In this document: positions 8,921 through 15,992 of the stretch, piece by piece | Position numbering within the stretch: position 1 is the first letter of the stretch | Layout: the number at the start of each line of letters is the position of its first letter | Assembly (NCBI RefSeq): GCF_016839145.1 | Contig: NZ_CP069303.1 | Location: forward strand, 744,001-808,000 | DNA length: 64,000 nt | Direction of reading: 5' to 3' | From: Shinella sp. PSBB067 | GTDB lineage: Bacteria > Pseudomonadota > Alphaproteobacteria > Rhizobiales > Rhizobiaceae | Program-made: the position numbers and the translations under genes | Notes under the pieces: model-generated | Told to the model about the DNA's origin: nothing | Database searches by the model: none | Seen by the model: the letters and a program-made list of their open reading frames with translations, nothing else

Positions 8921-10063
8921 ATGTGGAAATCCATGCTCCTTTGGGGCGCCGTTTCCGTCCTCGTTGTCGGCCTGCTGGGTTTTGGCGGCTGGATATTCAG
9001 CCTGCCGCCGGCAACTGCCACGGCCGACGCGCCGCCGGTGCCGCGCGGCGAGATGGATGCCATGCTCTCGGCACTCCGCCACGATGAAGGAAATCGCCCC
9101 CTCGTTGCCATCGTCGGGTTGAACGAGGCCACCGAGACCACCGACTATCTGATGCCGGCGGGAATCCTCCGGCGTGCCGATGTCGCCGATGTGCTGATGC
9201 TGGCGACCGGGCCGGGGCCGGTCCGACTCTATCCCGCGCTGCGCGTGGAAGCGGATGCGACCATCGCCGAATTCGACGCCGGCCATCCCGAGGGCGCCGA
9301 TTACGTCATCGTGCCCGCCATGAGCCGCGACGATGACCCCGCCGTGCTCGCCTGGCTGCGGGATCAGTCGCGCAAGGGCGCGCGGATCATCGGCATCTGC
9401 GCCGGCGCGAAGGTGCTCGGCGCGGCCGGCCTGATCGATGGACGGCGGGCCACGACCCACTGGTATTATCGGGACGAGATGCTCGAACGCAGTCCGGGCA
9501 TCGACTATGTCGCGGACCGGCGCATGGTGGCGGACGGAAACGTCGTGACCACCACGGGCATCTCCGCCTCCATGCCGATGATGCTGGCGCTGATCGAGGC
9601 GGTTGCAGGGCGCGCGAAAGCGCAGGCCATTGCCGACGATCTCGGCGTCGAAACCTGGGATATGCGCCATGCGAGCGCCGCCTTTTCGCTGACGCGGCCC
9701 TTTGTGACGACGGTGCTCGCCAATCGCCTGGCCTTCTGGAATCGCGATGCGCGGGGCATCGAGCTTCGGCCCGGCATGGATGAAGTGTCGCTCGCCCTGG
9801 TCGCCGATGCCTGGTCGCGGACCTACCGCTCCAGCGCCCTCACATTCGCGGAAACGGCCGGGGCGGTCGAGACGCGCAACGGTATCCGCGTCATCCCCGA
9901 TCGGGTCGCGATGGATTGGCCGCCGGAAGATCGCGCTTCGCTCTATCCCGGTCAGCGGCCGGCCGACGCCCTGGACGATACCCTTCAGGCTATCGCCGGC
10001 ACATACGGCGCGCGCACGATGCATGTCGTCGCCATGCAGCTCGAATATCCGCGCCGGGACTGA
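8921..10063 (+). CDS. membrane-anchored DJ-1/PfpI family protein
   Basis: The 380-residue protein has an N-terminal transmembrane or signal-anchor segment (about residues 5-28) followed by a DJ-1/PfpI domain with the nucleophile elbow IIGICAGAKVLG and a downstream RRATTHWYYRDEM region like the sensor half of GlxA regulators. The C-terminal about 150 residues are less familiar. The enzyme activity, if any, is unknown; DJ-1 members include glyoxalases, amidases and non-enzymatic sensors. It starts after AGGGAGG and is divergent from the GlxA-type regulator, which probably controls it. Confidence 0.75.
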   Translation: MWKSMLLWGAVSVLVVGLLGFGGWIFSLPPATATADAPPVPRGEMDAMLSALRHDEGNRPLVAIVGLNEATETTDYLMPAGILRRADVADVLMLATGPGPVRLYPALRVEADATIAEFDAGHPEGADYVIVPAMSRDDDPAVLAWLRDQSRKGARIIGICAGAKVLGAAGLIDGRRATTHWYYRDEMLERSPGIDYVADRRMVADGNVVTTTGISASMPMMLALIEAVAGRAKAQAIADDLGVETWDMRHASAAFSLTRPFVTTVLANRLAFWNRDARGIELRPGMDEVSLALVADAWSRTYRSSALTFAETAGAVETRNGIRVIPDRVAMDWPPEDRASLYPGQRPADALDDTLQAIAGTYGARTMHVVAMQLEYPRRD

Positions 10064-10214
10064 CGCGCCGCCCGGCGCGAAAGAATTCCGCCGGAAGTGT
10101 CGGAAAGCGCGCCGGCCGCGCGTCGTACGTAAAGACCATGCGGCCGGACGCTTCCGTCGGGCCTGCGAAGAAGCCTCGCGATCCCCGCGAGCCCAAAGCG
10201 CAACGAGGTGAAAG

Positions 10215-10580
10215 ATGAAGACCGACAGCGAACGTACCCGTGAGATCATCAACCGTTTTCATCGCGCGTTCGAGGAGCACCGCCCCGGGGATCTCGATGA
10301 GCTGATCGGAGAGGGCTGCATCCTGGAGAATACCGCGCCCGCGCCGGATGGCGCGCGCTACGAAGGGCGCCAGGCCTGCCTTGATTTCTGGAAGGGGATC
10401 GCGTCCTCAGCGAGGCTTGTCTTCGAAGCGGAGGAGATCTGGGCCAGCGAGGATCGCGGGATCATTCGATGGCGGCTCCGCTGGGGCGAGGGCGGTGCAG
10501 ACCGCGTGCGCGGCGTCAATATCATGCGGGTCCGCGACGGCCGGATCGTCGAGGCCGCCGGCTATGTAAAGGGCGCCTGA
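10215..10580 (+). CDS. NTF2-like / SnoaL-type polyketide cyclase-fold protein
   Basis: A 121-residue protein of the NTF2-like fold, shown by the N-terminal helix (TREIINRFHRAFEEHRPGDL), the central EGRQACLDFWKG stretch and the beta-sheet end VNIMRVRDGRIVEAAGYVKG. Members bind or convert small hydrophobic molecules; the substrate here is not evident. GAGGTGAAAG precedes the ATG. It is followed after 95 nt by a small monooxygenase in the same direction, so the two may be co-transcribed. Confidence 0.75.
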   Translation: MKTDSERTREIINRFHRAFEEHRPGDLDELIGEGCILENTAPAPDGARYEGRQACLDFWKGIASSARLVFEAEEIWASEDRGIIRWRLRWGEGGADRVRGVNIMRVRDGRIVEAAGYVKGA

Positions 10581-10675
10581 CATTCCCATTCGAACCGGCG
10601 ATCCTCGCGGGTCGCCAAACCGGACCACGCAGGCCGGCATCTCGCCGGAGAGCATCTGGCCGAAGGAGGAACACC

Positions 10676-10960
10676 ATGATCATCATCGCCGGCTATACCC
10701 GCGTCGACCCCGGCAAACGGGACAGCGCCGTGGAAGCCTTCAAGGGCATGGTCGAACGCGCACGCGCGTTCGACGGATGCCTCGACTTCTCGATAAGCAC
10801 GGACGCCGTCGATCCGGAGCGGGTCAACCTCTTCGAATGCTGGCGTGACGAGGCCAGGCTGAACGCCTGGCGCAAGGTCGCAAGGGGAGGGCCGCGGGGC
10901 AAGCCCCGGGAGGTGGCGGTCAGCCTCTACCGCACCGACAAGGCCGAAAAGCCGTTCTAG
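10676..10960 (+). CDS. antibiotic-biosynthesis-monooxygenase (ABM) family protein
   Basis: A 94-residue ferredoxin-like ABM-domain protein: IIAGYTRVDPGKRDSAVEAF, then ARAFDGCLDFSIS and RVNLFECWRDEARLNAW are the usual ABM pattern (dimeric quinol monooxygenase or heme-degrading relatives). The activity is not assignable. A strong AAGGAGG precedes the ATG. It is the last host-like gene before the change to copper-resistance genes. Confidence 0.78.
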   Translation: MIIIAGYTRVDPGKRDSAVEAFKGMVERARAFDGCLDFSISTDAVDPERVNLFECWRDEARLNAWRKVARGGPRGKPREVAVSLYRTDKAEKPF

Positions 10961-11053
10961 AAATGAGACGCCGCCTCCGGTTCAAGCCTCGTCAGACGGG
11001 CGGAACAGCAGTTTACGAAGCCGAGCCGATCGGCGTTGCCGGTTGTGCTGAAA

Positions 11054-11069
11054 TGGCGGAGGGAATGGG
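11054..11069. other. 16-bp tRNA-Ser 3'-end-like sequence in the gap before the copper island (candidate att or scar)
   Basis: The gap 10961-11254 holds no convincing gene. In it, 11054-11069 read on the minus strand gives CCCATTCCCTCCGCCA, which matches the T-stem, acceptor and CCA end of many bacterial tRNA-Ser genes; the T-loop (TTCGAAT type) is absent, so this is not a functional tRNA. Such 3'-end fragments are left when elements integrate into tRNA genes. AT-rich sequence follows (11101-11125). Its position exactly between host-like genes and the metal island suggests an element boundary, but no second copy is visible in the window. Confidence 0.35.
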
Positions 11070-11254
11070 TCTGACATCCAACCTTCTCCGACCCTTAAGC
11101 TACTGAATTTATAGTATTTTATCTGCGATGCTCGCAGAAACCAGCCCGACGATGCTCTTCACGATGAAGCACTGCGGCTTCTTGCGTTCGATCGGGACGC
11201 GATCAAATCAGCGGCAGGGCAGCGGTTTCGCTTCCCTGCCGCAGCACTATGGCT

Positions 11255-11656
11255 TCAGCGGACTTCCTCAAGAGCTGCCTGACAGGCATCGGCGCAGCGC
11301 TTGCATGACTCGGCGCAGATCCGGCAGTGCTCGTGCTTCTCGGAATGACTCCGGCATTCGTCGCCGCATCGTTGGCACGCTTGGGCGCAGGACTGTATCG
11401 CCGCCCGAAGAACCTCGACATTGGAGCCGGTGCGTCGGGAGGCCATTGCTCCGGTTGCCGCACAGATATCGGCGCAGTCGAGGTTCAGCCGGATGCACTG
11501 CCGGAGCTCGGCAACCATGTCTTCCGCCAAGCAGGCGTCAGCGCAGGATGTGCAGGTCTGCGCACAGTCATACGCCTCCTCGATGAACTTCAGGAGCTGG
11601 TCGGCCGTGTTGCCCTGAACATGAGGGTGGGTACTCACCATCTCGCGAACGTGCAT
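11255..11656 (-). CDS. four-helix-bundle Cys-rich copper-binding protein (Csp/DUF326-like)
   Basis: The 133-residue protein is rich in Cys in helical CxxC and CxxxC spacing (YDCAQTCTSCADACLAED, SCAQACQRCGDECRSH, HCRICAESCKRCADAC), the pattern of cytosolic copper-storage proteins in which Cys line the core of a four-helix bundle and bind many Cu(I) ions. No signal peptide is seen, so it is probably cytosolic. The start MHVREMVSTHPH at 11656 follows AGGAGGAAAG. It lies downstream of csoR on the same strand with a 94-nt gap, so CsoR control is likely. Confidence 0.85.
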   Translation of the reverse strand: MHVREMVSTHPHVQGNTADQLLKFIEEAYDCAQTCTSCADACLAEDMVAELRQCIRLNLDCADICAATGAMASRRTGSNVEVLRAAIQSCAQACQRCGDECRSHSEKHEHCRICAESCKRCADACQAALEEVR

Positions 11657-11750
11657 CTTTCTTCCTCCTGCATCAGTCTGTGACGTTGAAAACATACGCC
11701 CAGACGGTATTGTTCCAGCGTTGGGCTTGCTGCACCCGGATCAGGGCCTC

Positions 11751-12023
11751 CTATCTGCAGACCTTCTCAAAGATGCCGACGAGCTCGCGGAATTTCTGCC
11801 GCTGTGCTTCTGGGTCGCTCGAGGCGATGGCTGCCTCCACGCAGTCGTCTGAATGGTCCTGCAGAATGAGAACCTCCACCTGTGCGAGGGCGGAGCGGAT
11901 GGCCAAAGTCTGGTTGAGGATGTCCACGCAGTAACGATCTTCCTCGACCATCCGTATGACGCCACGAACCTGCCCTTCAAGTCGGGCCAGGCGCTGAAGG
12001 GCTGCTTGCTTGCGATCTTTCAT
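11751..12023 (-). CDS. csoR: copper-sensing repressor CsoR
   Basis: A 90-residue all-helical CsoR/RcnR-family repressor. The Cu(I) ligand set is intact: Cys32 (DRYCVDIL), His57 and Cys61 (LQDHSDDC), matching the C-H-C triad of CsoR rather than RcnR or FrmR sets. Copper binding releases it from GC-tract palindromes such as the one at 12116-12133, between this gene and the divergent cytochrome gene. The start at 12023 gives the family length. It probably represses both the divergent copper genes and its own transcription unit. Confidence 0.92.
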   Translation of the reverse strand: MKDRKQAALQRLARLEGQVRGVIRMVEEDRYCVDILNQTLAIRSALAQVEVLILQDHSDDCVEAAIASSDPEAQRQKFRELVGIFEKVCR

Positions 12024-12115
12024 GGTTCTGCTGCTCTCTCGTCGACTGCACGGAAACAAGTGACGCCTTCCAAAGGTTTCCGGGAACACTCGAAGCTTGG
12101 GCCGGTTTAGATTTG

Positions 12116-12133
12116 ATACCCCCCGAGGGGTAT
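12116..12133. promoter_or_regulatory. CsoR operator, ATACCCC-N4-GGGGTAT
   Basis: A perfect 7-bp dyad (12116-12122 and 12127-12133) with a G/C tract centre is the classic CsoR operator form. It lies 92 nt upstream of csoR and 72 nt upstream of the cytochrome gene, in the divergent intergenic region, so one site can serve both directions. Confidence 0.85.
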
Positions 12134-12205
12134 GGGCGCACGGCCCGAAGCGGGCTCAGGAACCGGGGCAGCGAGCCGAATTGACGGCACTAGCGGGAGA
12201 GACAG

Positions 12206-12805
12206 ATGACAAGGAAGTTCGGAGCCGGCATCGCACTGGGCATCATCGGGACGCTCCTCGTGGCTGTCGCGGTCTGGCTCACCATCGCCTACACGGGCGC
12301 CTACAACGTGGCGGCATCCGACCAGCACGCAGACGCGGTCCGATGGACGCTCGACACCACTATGCACCGCTCCGTCGAGCGCCGCTCTGGGGACGTCGAG
12401 CTTCCGGAGACCTTCACTGACGAACTCGTCGCCGATGGCGCGGGTCACTACGCAGAGAGCTGCGTCTATTGTCACGGCGCCCCGGGGCAGGAGCCGACGG
12501 ACTGGTCGCGGGGCATGCGACCCGAGCCGCCGCATCTCACGGAAGCGGCCGCGGAGTGGAGCGCCGAGGAAATCTACTGGATCGTCGAGAACGGCATCAA
12601 GATGAGCGGGATGCCTGCCTTCGGCGCCCACCACGGTCCCGAGGAGATCGCCGGACTGACCGCCTTTGTCTCGCAGCTGCCGGGACTTTCACCTGAGGAT
12701 TACCGCGCTCTGACTGGCAGCGGCGCGGCGGCCAGCGAGGGAGGCGCCCCCACGGGTGAAGCGACGGGCGGCGCAGGGGCCGAACCTGCCGCGCCCGCCG
12801 ACTAG
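12206..12805 (+). CDS. membrane-anchored mono-heme cytochrome c
   Basis: The 199-residue protein has an N-terminal signal anchor (residues about 6-28), one heme c motif CVYCH, and a distal Met ligand in KMSGMPAFG; the C-terminus is a low-complexity Gly/Ala/Glu tail after residue 170. It is the first gene downstream of the CsoR operator and probably acts in the periplasm. Electron exchange with the multicopper oxidase or other island redox proteins is inference. GGGAGAG precedes the ATG. Confidence 0.85.
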   Translation: MTRKFGAGIALGIIGTLLVAVAVWLTIAYTGAYNVAASDQHADAVRWTLDTTMHRSVERRSGDVELPETFTDELVADGAGHYAESCVYCHGAPGQEPTDWSRGMRPEPPHLTEAAAEWSAEEIYWIVENGIKMSGMPAFGAHHGPEEIAGLTAFVSQLPGLSPEDYRALTGSGAAASEGGAPTGEATGGAGAEPAAPAD

Positions 12806-12820
12806 GGAGCAAGAGAACCT

Positions 12821-13678
12821 ATGTCCTATATCCGTTTCGGACTGATGATCCTCACTTCCACGGTGGTGATGTTCATCCTGATGTACTTGAACACCTACGC
12901 CTGGGAGCACGTCTTCTTCTCCGAGACGCGGACCTACATGGCGATCATGATGGGCGCGACGATGGCGGTCATCATGCTGGCGTACATGCTCGGCATGTAT
13001 TCCAACAAGCAGCTCAACATCGCGATCTTCGTCGGCGCCGCCATCGTTTTTGCCCTGTCGCTCTGGCTGGTGCGCAGCCAAGTGACCGTCAGCGGCCCAA
13101 GCTACATGCGCGCGATGATCCCGCACCATTCGATCGCAGTGATGACTTCGGAGCGGGCGCAGATCCGGGACCCCCGGGTCGCCAAGCTTGCCCACGAGAT
13201 CATCCTGGCGCAGCGGCGCGAGATCGCCGAGATGCGCTACCTGATCGCCGAGGTGTCCGAGGGCAACGTCGTCGAGACGATCTACCAGGACCCGCCGGCC
13301 GAGGTCGGCACGGTCGACGATGCCATCGGCCGCGCCCTGATTTCCACCCTCGATCCGTCGCCAATGCCGGAGGCCGAGGCCGAGCAGATCCTCGAGCCCG
13401 GCCCCCGCTGCGTCTTCAACCGCAGCCCCGAGACCGATCCGATCCTGTGGGCGTCGGAGGGCGGTCAGGCAGCCATGAAGCTCAACGGCGTGCTAGTGCC
13501 CCTCGAGGCTGGCGCCGAGACCGACGGCGGTCTCGAGTTCACAGCACAGGGCGTCACCATGACCGTCCGTCCGCTCGGGGACGAGGCCGACTGGCGTTCG
13601 GACGCCGAACTCGTCTTCGAGCTCGATCAGGGCCTGACGGTTGGCTACCGCGGCTTCTACGGATGCCAGGCCGATTGA
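12821..13678 (+). CDS. DUF305 membrane protein with extra C-terminal domain
   Basis: The 285-residue protein has three N-terminal transmembrane segments (about residues 5-24, 38-58, 68-85), then a DUF305-like part with the conserved MIPHHSIAVMTSE motif, whose His/Met are likely metal ligands. The C-terminal about 110 residues (from RCVFNRSPETDP) form a separate, probably periplasmic beta-rich domain of unknown role. DUF305 proteins recur in copper and silver resistance clusters. It follows the cytochrome gene by 15 nt and is probably in the same transcript. Confidence 0.82.
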   Translation: MSYIRFGLMILTSTVVMFILMYLNTYAWEHVFFSETRTYMAIMMGATMAVIMLAYMLGMYSNKQLNIAIFVGAAIVFALSLWLVRSQVTVSGPSYMRAMIPHHSIAVMTSERAQIRDPRVAKLAHEIILAQRREIAEMRYLIAEVSEGNVVETIYQDPPAEVGTVDDAIGRALISTLDPSPMPEAEAEQILEPGPRCVFNRSPETDPILWASEGGQAAMKLNGVLVPLEAGAETDGGLEFTAQGVTMTVRPLGDEADWRSDAELVFELDQGLTVGYRGFYGCQAD

Positions 13679-13713
13679 AATAGGAGAATCGAACTTCTCG
13701 AAGGAGGCTTCAC

Positions 13714-14475
13714 ATGGCACTGGATCAGAGCGGCAAGACCGCAACGCTCTACCGGATGGTGATGCCCGATCACCTCTGCCCCTACGGGCTCAAGTCAAAG
13801 GACCTGCTCGAACGCCACGGATTCACGGTCGAGGATCACCACCTCAAGACCCGCGACGAGACCGAGGCGTTCAAGAGAGAGCACGACGTCGACACGACGC
13901 CGCAGGCCTTCATCGGCGACGAGCGCATCGGCGGCTACGACGACCTTCGCGAGCACTTCGGGCAGGAGGTCAAGGGCGAGGATGAGACCAGCTACCAGCC
14001 CGTCATCGCGATCTTCTCGACGGCTTTCCTCACGGCCCTTGCGGTCAGTTGGTACGCCTTAGGGACGATCCTCACGGTGCGGGCCTTCGAGTGGTTCATC
14101 GCCATCAGCATGACCCTGCTCGCAGTCCAGAAGCTACAGGACATCGAGAGCTTCTCGACCATGTTCCTGAACTACGACCTGCTGGCGCGCCGCTCGGTCC
14201 GATACGGATACGTCTACCCGTTCGGCGAGGCCCTTGCCGGCATCCTGATGATCGCGGGTGCCCTGATCTGGGTCGCAGCGCCGGTCGCGCTCATTATCGG
14301 TGCCATCGGGGCCGTCTCGGTGTTCAAGGCGGTCTACATTGACAAGCGCGAACTGAAATGCGCCTGCGTTGGCGGATCGAGTAACGTGCCGCTCGGCTTC
14401 GTCTCCCTGACCGAAAACCTGATGATGATCGCCATGGCGATCTGGATGCCGATCCGGATGTATTGGCTGGGATAG
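13714..14475 (+). CDS. glutaredoxin-like / MauE-like membrane fusion protein
   Basis: Residues 1-85 are a glutaredoxin-like domain (YRMVMPDHLCPYGLKSKDLL, then TTPQAFIGDERIGGYDDL) with a monothiol CPYG in place of the dithiol CPYC. Residues about 95-250 form a four-helix MauE/DoxX-like membrane domain ending in LKCACVGGSSNVPLGFVS, whose Cys pair lies at a membrane edge. MauE proteins assist disulfide or metal-cofactor maturation; here a role in thiol-based copper handling is inferred from context. AAGGAGG precedes the ATG, and it follows the DUF305 gene by 35 nt. Confidence 0.8.
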   Translation: MALDQSGKTATLYRMVMPDHLCPYGLKSKDLLERHGFTVEDHHLKTRDETEAFKREHDVDTTPQAFIGDERIGGYDDLREHFGQEVKGEDETSYQPVIAIFSTAFLTALAVSWYALGTILTVRAFEWFIAISMTLLAVQKLQDIESFSTMFLNYDLLARRSVRYGYVYPFGEALAGILMIAGALIWVAAPVALIIGAIGAVSVFKAVYIDKRELKCACVGGSSNVPLGFVSLTENLMMIAMAIWMPIRMYWLG

Positions 14476-14541
14476 CGGCGCGCCTCTCGCGTCTGACCGG
14501 TCACGTCCGGCGGCACTTTAAGTTCGTGAAGGAGATGAAGG

Positions 14542-14865
14542 GTGGCTCTTCTGCTCGGTTTTGTGCTGGTTGGCGCACTTGGGATCGGCCACCACTATGG
14601 CCTCCTGGCGGTTCGCGGGATGAAGCCGAACTCGAACGAGAGCCCGCAGGCGGCCATCATGGTCGCGTTCCTCGGTCTGCTGACGCTCCACACGATCGAG
14701 ATACTCGCCTTTGCCGTAGTTTACTGGACACTGCTAGGCTGGGGCGGCTTTGGAGACCTCGGAGGCAGCTACGACGCGAGCTGGGGCGGGCTGATCTACT
14801 TCTCCGGCATCAACCTCGCCACGCTCGGCTACACGCAGATCGAGACCGGGGGCCGATACGGATGA
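14542..14865 (+). pseudogene. two-TM ion-channel-like protein, N-terminal part (apparent -1 frameshift at a G run)
   Basis: GTG-started frame of 107 residues after GAAGGAG, with two hydrophobic helices and a pore-loop-like YFSGINLATLGYTQIE, related to the selectivity filter of two-pore-domain-type potassium channels (TxGYxD). It ends abruptly at TGA 14863-14865. The frame with +1 G in the run at 14848-14852 would continue into MINMMQSLGGFMVLTWSATF, the expected second pore helix. So the gene is split by one base in a homopolymer: a real mutation, a sequencing error, or two coupled ORFs. Confidence 0.6.
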
Positions 14866-14957
14866 TCAACATGATGCAGTCGCTCGGCGGCTTCATGGTG
14901 CTGACCTGGTCCGCCACGTTCCTCTACTCGGTATGCGAGCGAGCCTGGCGCGAGTAG
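14862..14957 (+). pseudogene. C-terminal helix of the split channel-like gene
   Basis: The 31-residue frame MINMMQSLGGFMVLTWSATFLYSVCERAWRE begins with an ATG overlapping the upstream TGA (ATGA). By itself it is a single transmembrane helix; it matches the last helix expected for the channel-like protein in the preceding entry. It could be made by translational coupling and complement the N-terminal part, or be a fossil. Confidence 0.5.
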
Positions 14958-14978
14958 CAGGCGAGGATCAAGGGACGG

Positions 14979-15440
14979 TCAGTTCGCCTCCGACACACCT
15001 TCTTGATAGCTGCGCTCGCGCTCCGGCCAAGTGCTCTTGATGTAGGCGAGCACGGCGCGGATGTCCGCGTCGCTCAGCACGTCTGCGAAGCCGGGCATGT
15101 CGCTCTCGTATCCGCCACCGACCACGGCGGCGGTGCCTTCCTTAACGATCCGGAACAGGACCTCGTCGGGATGGTGCCATGTGTGGCCGCTCTCGTCGTG
15201 CGGCGGTGCGGGCAACCGGCCGGATGCGAGCGGCGTGCGCCAGTCGGGCTGGCCCTCCAGCTCCGCGCCGTGGCAGGCGGCGCACTGATCTGCATAGATC
15301 TGGCGTCCTTGAGCGATGATGTCTGCCGACGCCACGGCGGTGGATGCGGTACCGGCATAACGCCAGCCAGCAAAGATCGCGAGGATCACACCTCCGACGA
15401 CCAGACCGATCCCGACAGTATTCCGGAGAGCTTTTTTCAA
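14979..15440 (-). CDS. mono-heme cytochrome c, membrane-anchored
   Basis: The 153-residue protein has an N-terminal signal anchor (about residues 8-27), heme motif CAACH and a distal Met in SDMPGFADVL, followed by the typical last helix RAVLAYIKSTWPERER. The initiation codon is TTG at 15440 with GGGGA about 9 nt upstream; no ATG gives a full domain. It is the only minus-strand gene within the 12.2-23.1 kb stretch, divergent from the next exported protein, so it may have its own control. Confidence 0.83.
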   Translation of the reverse strand: MKKALRNTVGIGLVVGGVILAIFAGWRYAGTASTAVASADIIAQGRQIYADQCAACHGAELEGQPDWRTPLASGRLPAPPHDESGHTWHHPDEVLFRIVKEGTAAVVGGGYESDMPGFADVLSDADIRAVLAYIKSTWPERERSYQEGVSEAN

Positions 15441-15521
15441 GACGTCTGTCCCCGATCACTGCGGAGTATCATTCGCGTTTAGTCGAGACCACGTTGTGCC
15501 AGCGGCGAGGCGCCTGCGACA

Positions 15522-15920
15522 ATGGACATTCTCGTGAGCAATGCCTATCTTTGCAGCATGCTCGAACGTGTCGTCACCATGCTTGCCATACTCGCGATCA
15601 CCGTGGTGACGACGGTGACCTCCGCGCATGCGACACGCATGAGCATGAATTCCGGTGTGGATCACTCGATGCATGTCGCCGATATGATGCACGCTCCGGC
15701 CATTGCGGGCCTCGACTGTGACGCTGGAGAGCAATGTGGATCGGCCGATGCCGAGATGTGCGAGTTCGTCTGCGCAGGCCTCTCGGCCTTTCTGACGTCG
15801 GCAGGCGGGGAAGCCGGGCACGCCCACGGCGCCGCAAGTCATGACGTCGCGTCCGAGGCAATCCACGTCAGCCGTGCGCCGGGACTAAACGAACGCCCTC
15901 CCAAACTCCGTCTCCTCTGA
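15522..15920 (+). CDS. His/Met-containing small exported protein, unknown
   Basis: Not recognised as a named family. The 132-residue frame contains a signal-peptide-like segment (MLERVVTMLAILAITVVTTV... ending SAHA) whose n-region may start at an internal ATG at 15558. The mature part has scattered His and Met (MSMNSGVDHSMHVADMMHAP) and a Cys trio (LDCDAGEQC, EMCEFVCAG), consistent with periplasmic metal binding. It lies 72 nt before the multicopper oxidase gene. Small His/Met-rich exported proteins are common in copper loci; the function is inferred only. Confidence 0.6.
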   Translation: MDILVSNAYLCSMLERVVTMLAILAITVVTTVTSAHATRMSMNSGVDHSMHVADMMHAPAIAGLDCDAGEQCGSADAEMCEFVCAGLSAFLTSAGGEAGHAHGAASHDVASEAIHVSRAPGLNERPPKLRLL

Positions 15921-15992
15921 GCGCGCCCGGGCCGACGCCCGCGGCGTCCCATCGGTGTTGATGAACGGGACATAAGTCCCGAGGAGACGACA

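Noticed and set aside
7721..10252. Long 843-codon minus-strand frame
   Set aside because: It runs over the GlxA-type regulator and antisense to the DJ-1 gene; composition is Arg/Ala/Gly-rich without domain motifs, typical of shadow frames in GC-rich DNA.
11041..11100. Intact tRNA-Ser gene at the island edge
   Set aside because: Only the last 16 nt match; no T-loop, anticodon arm or 5' acceptor strand can be folded.
11694..11710. ATAC...GTAT pair as a second CsoR operator before the Cys-rich copper protein gene
   Set aside because: Only the outer 4 bp are symmetric; the inner C/G tracts do not match, unlike the perfect operator at 12116-12133.
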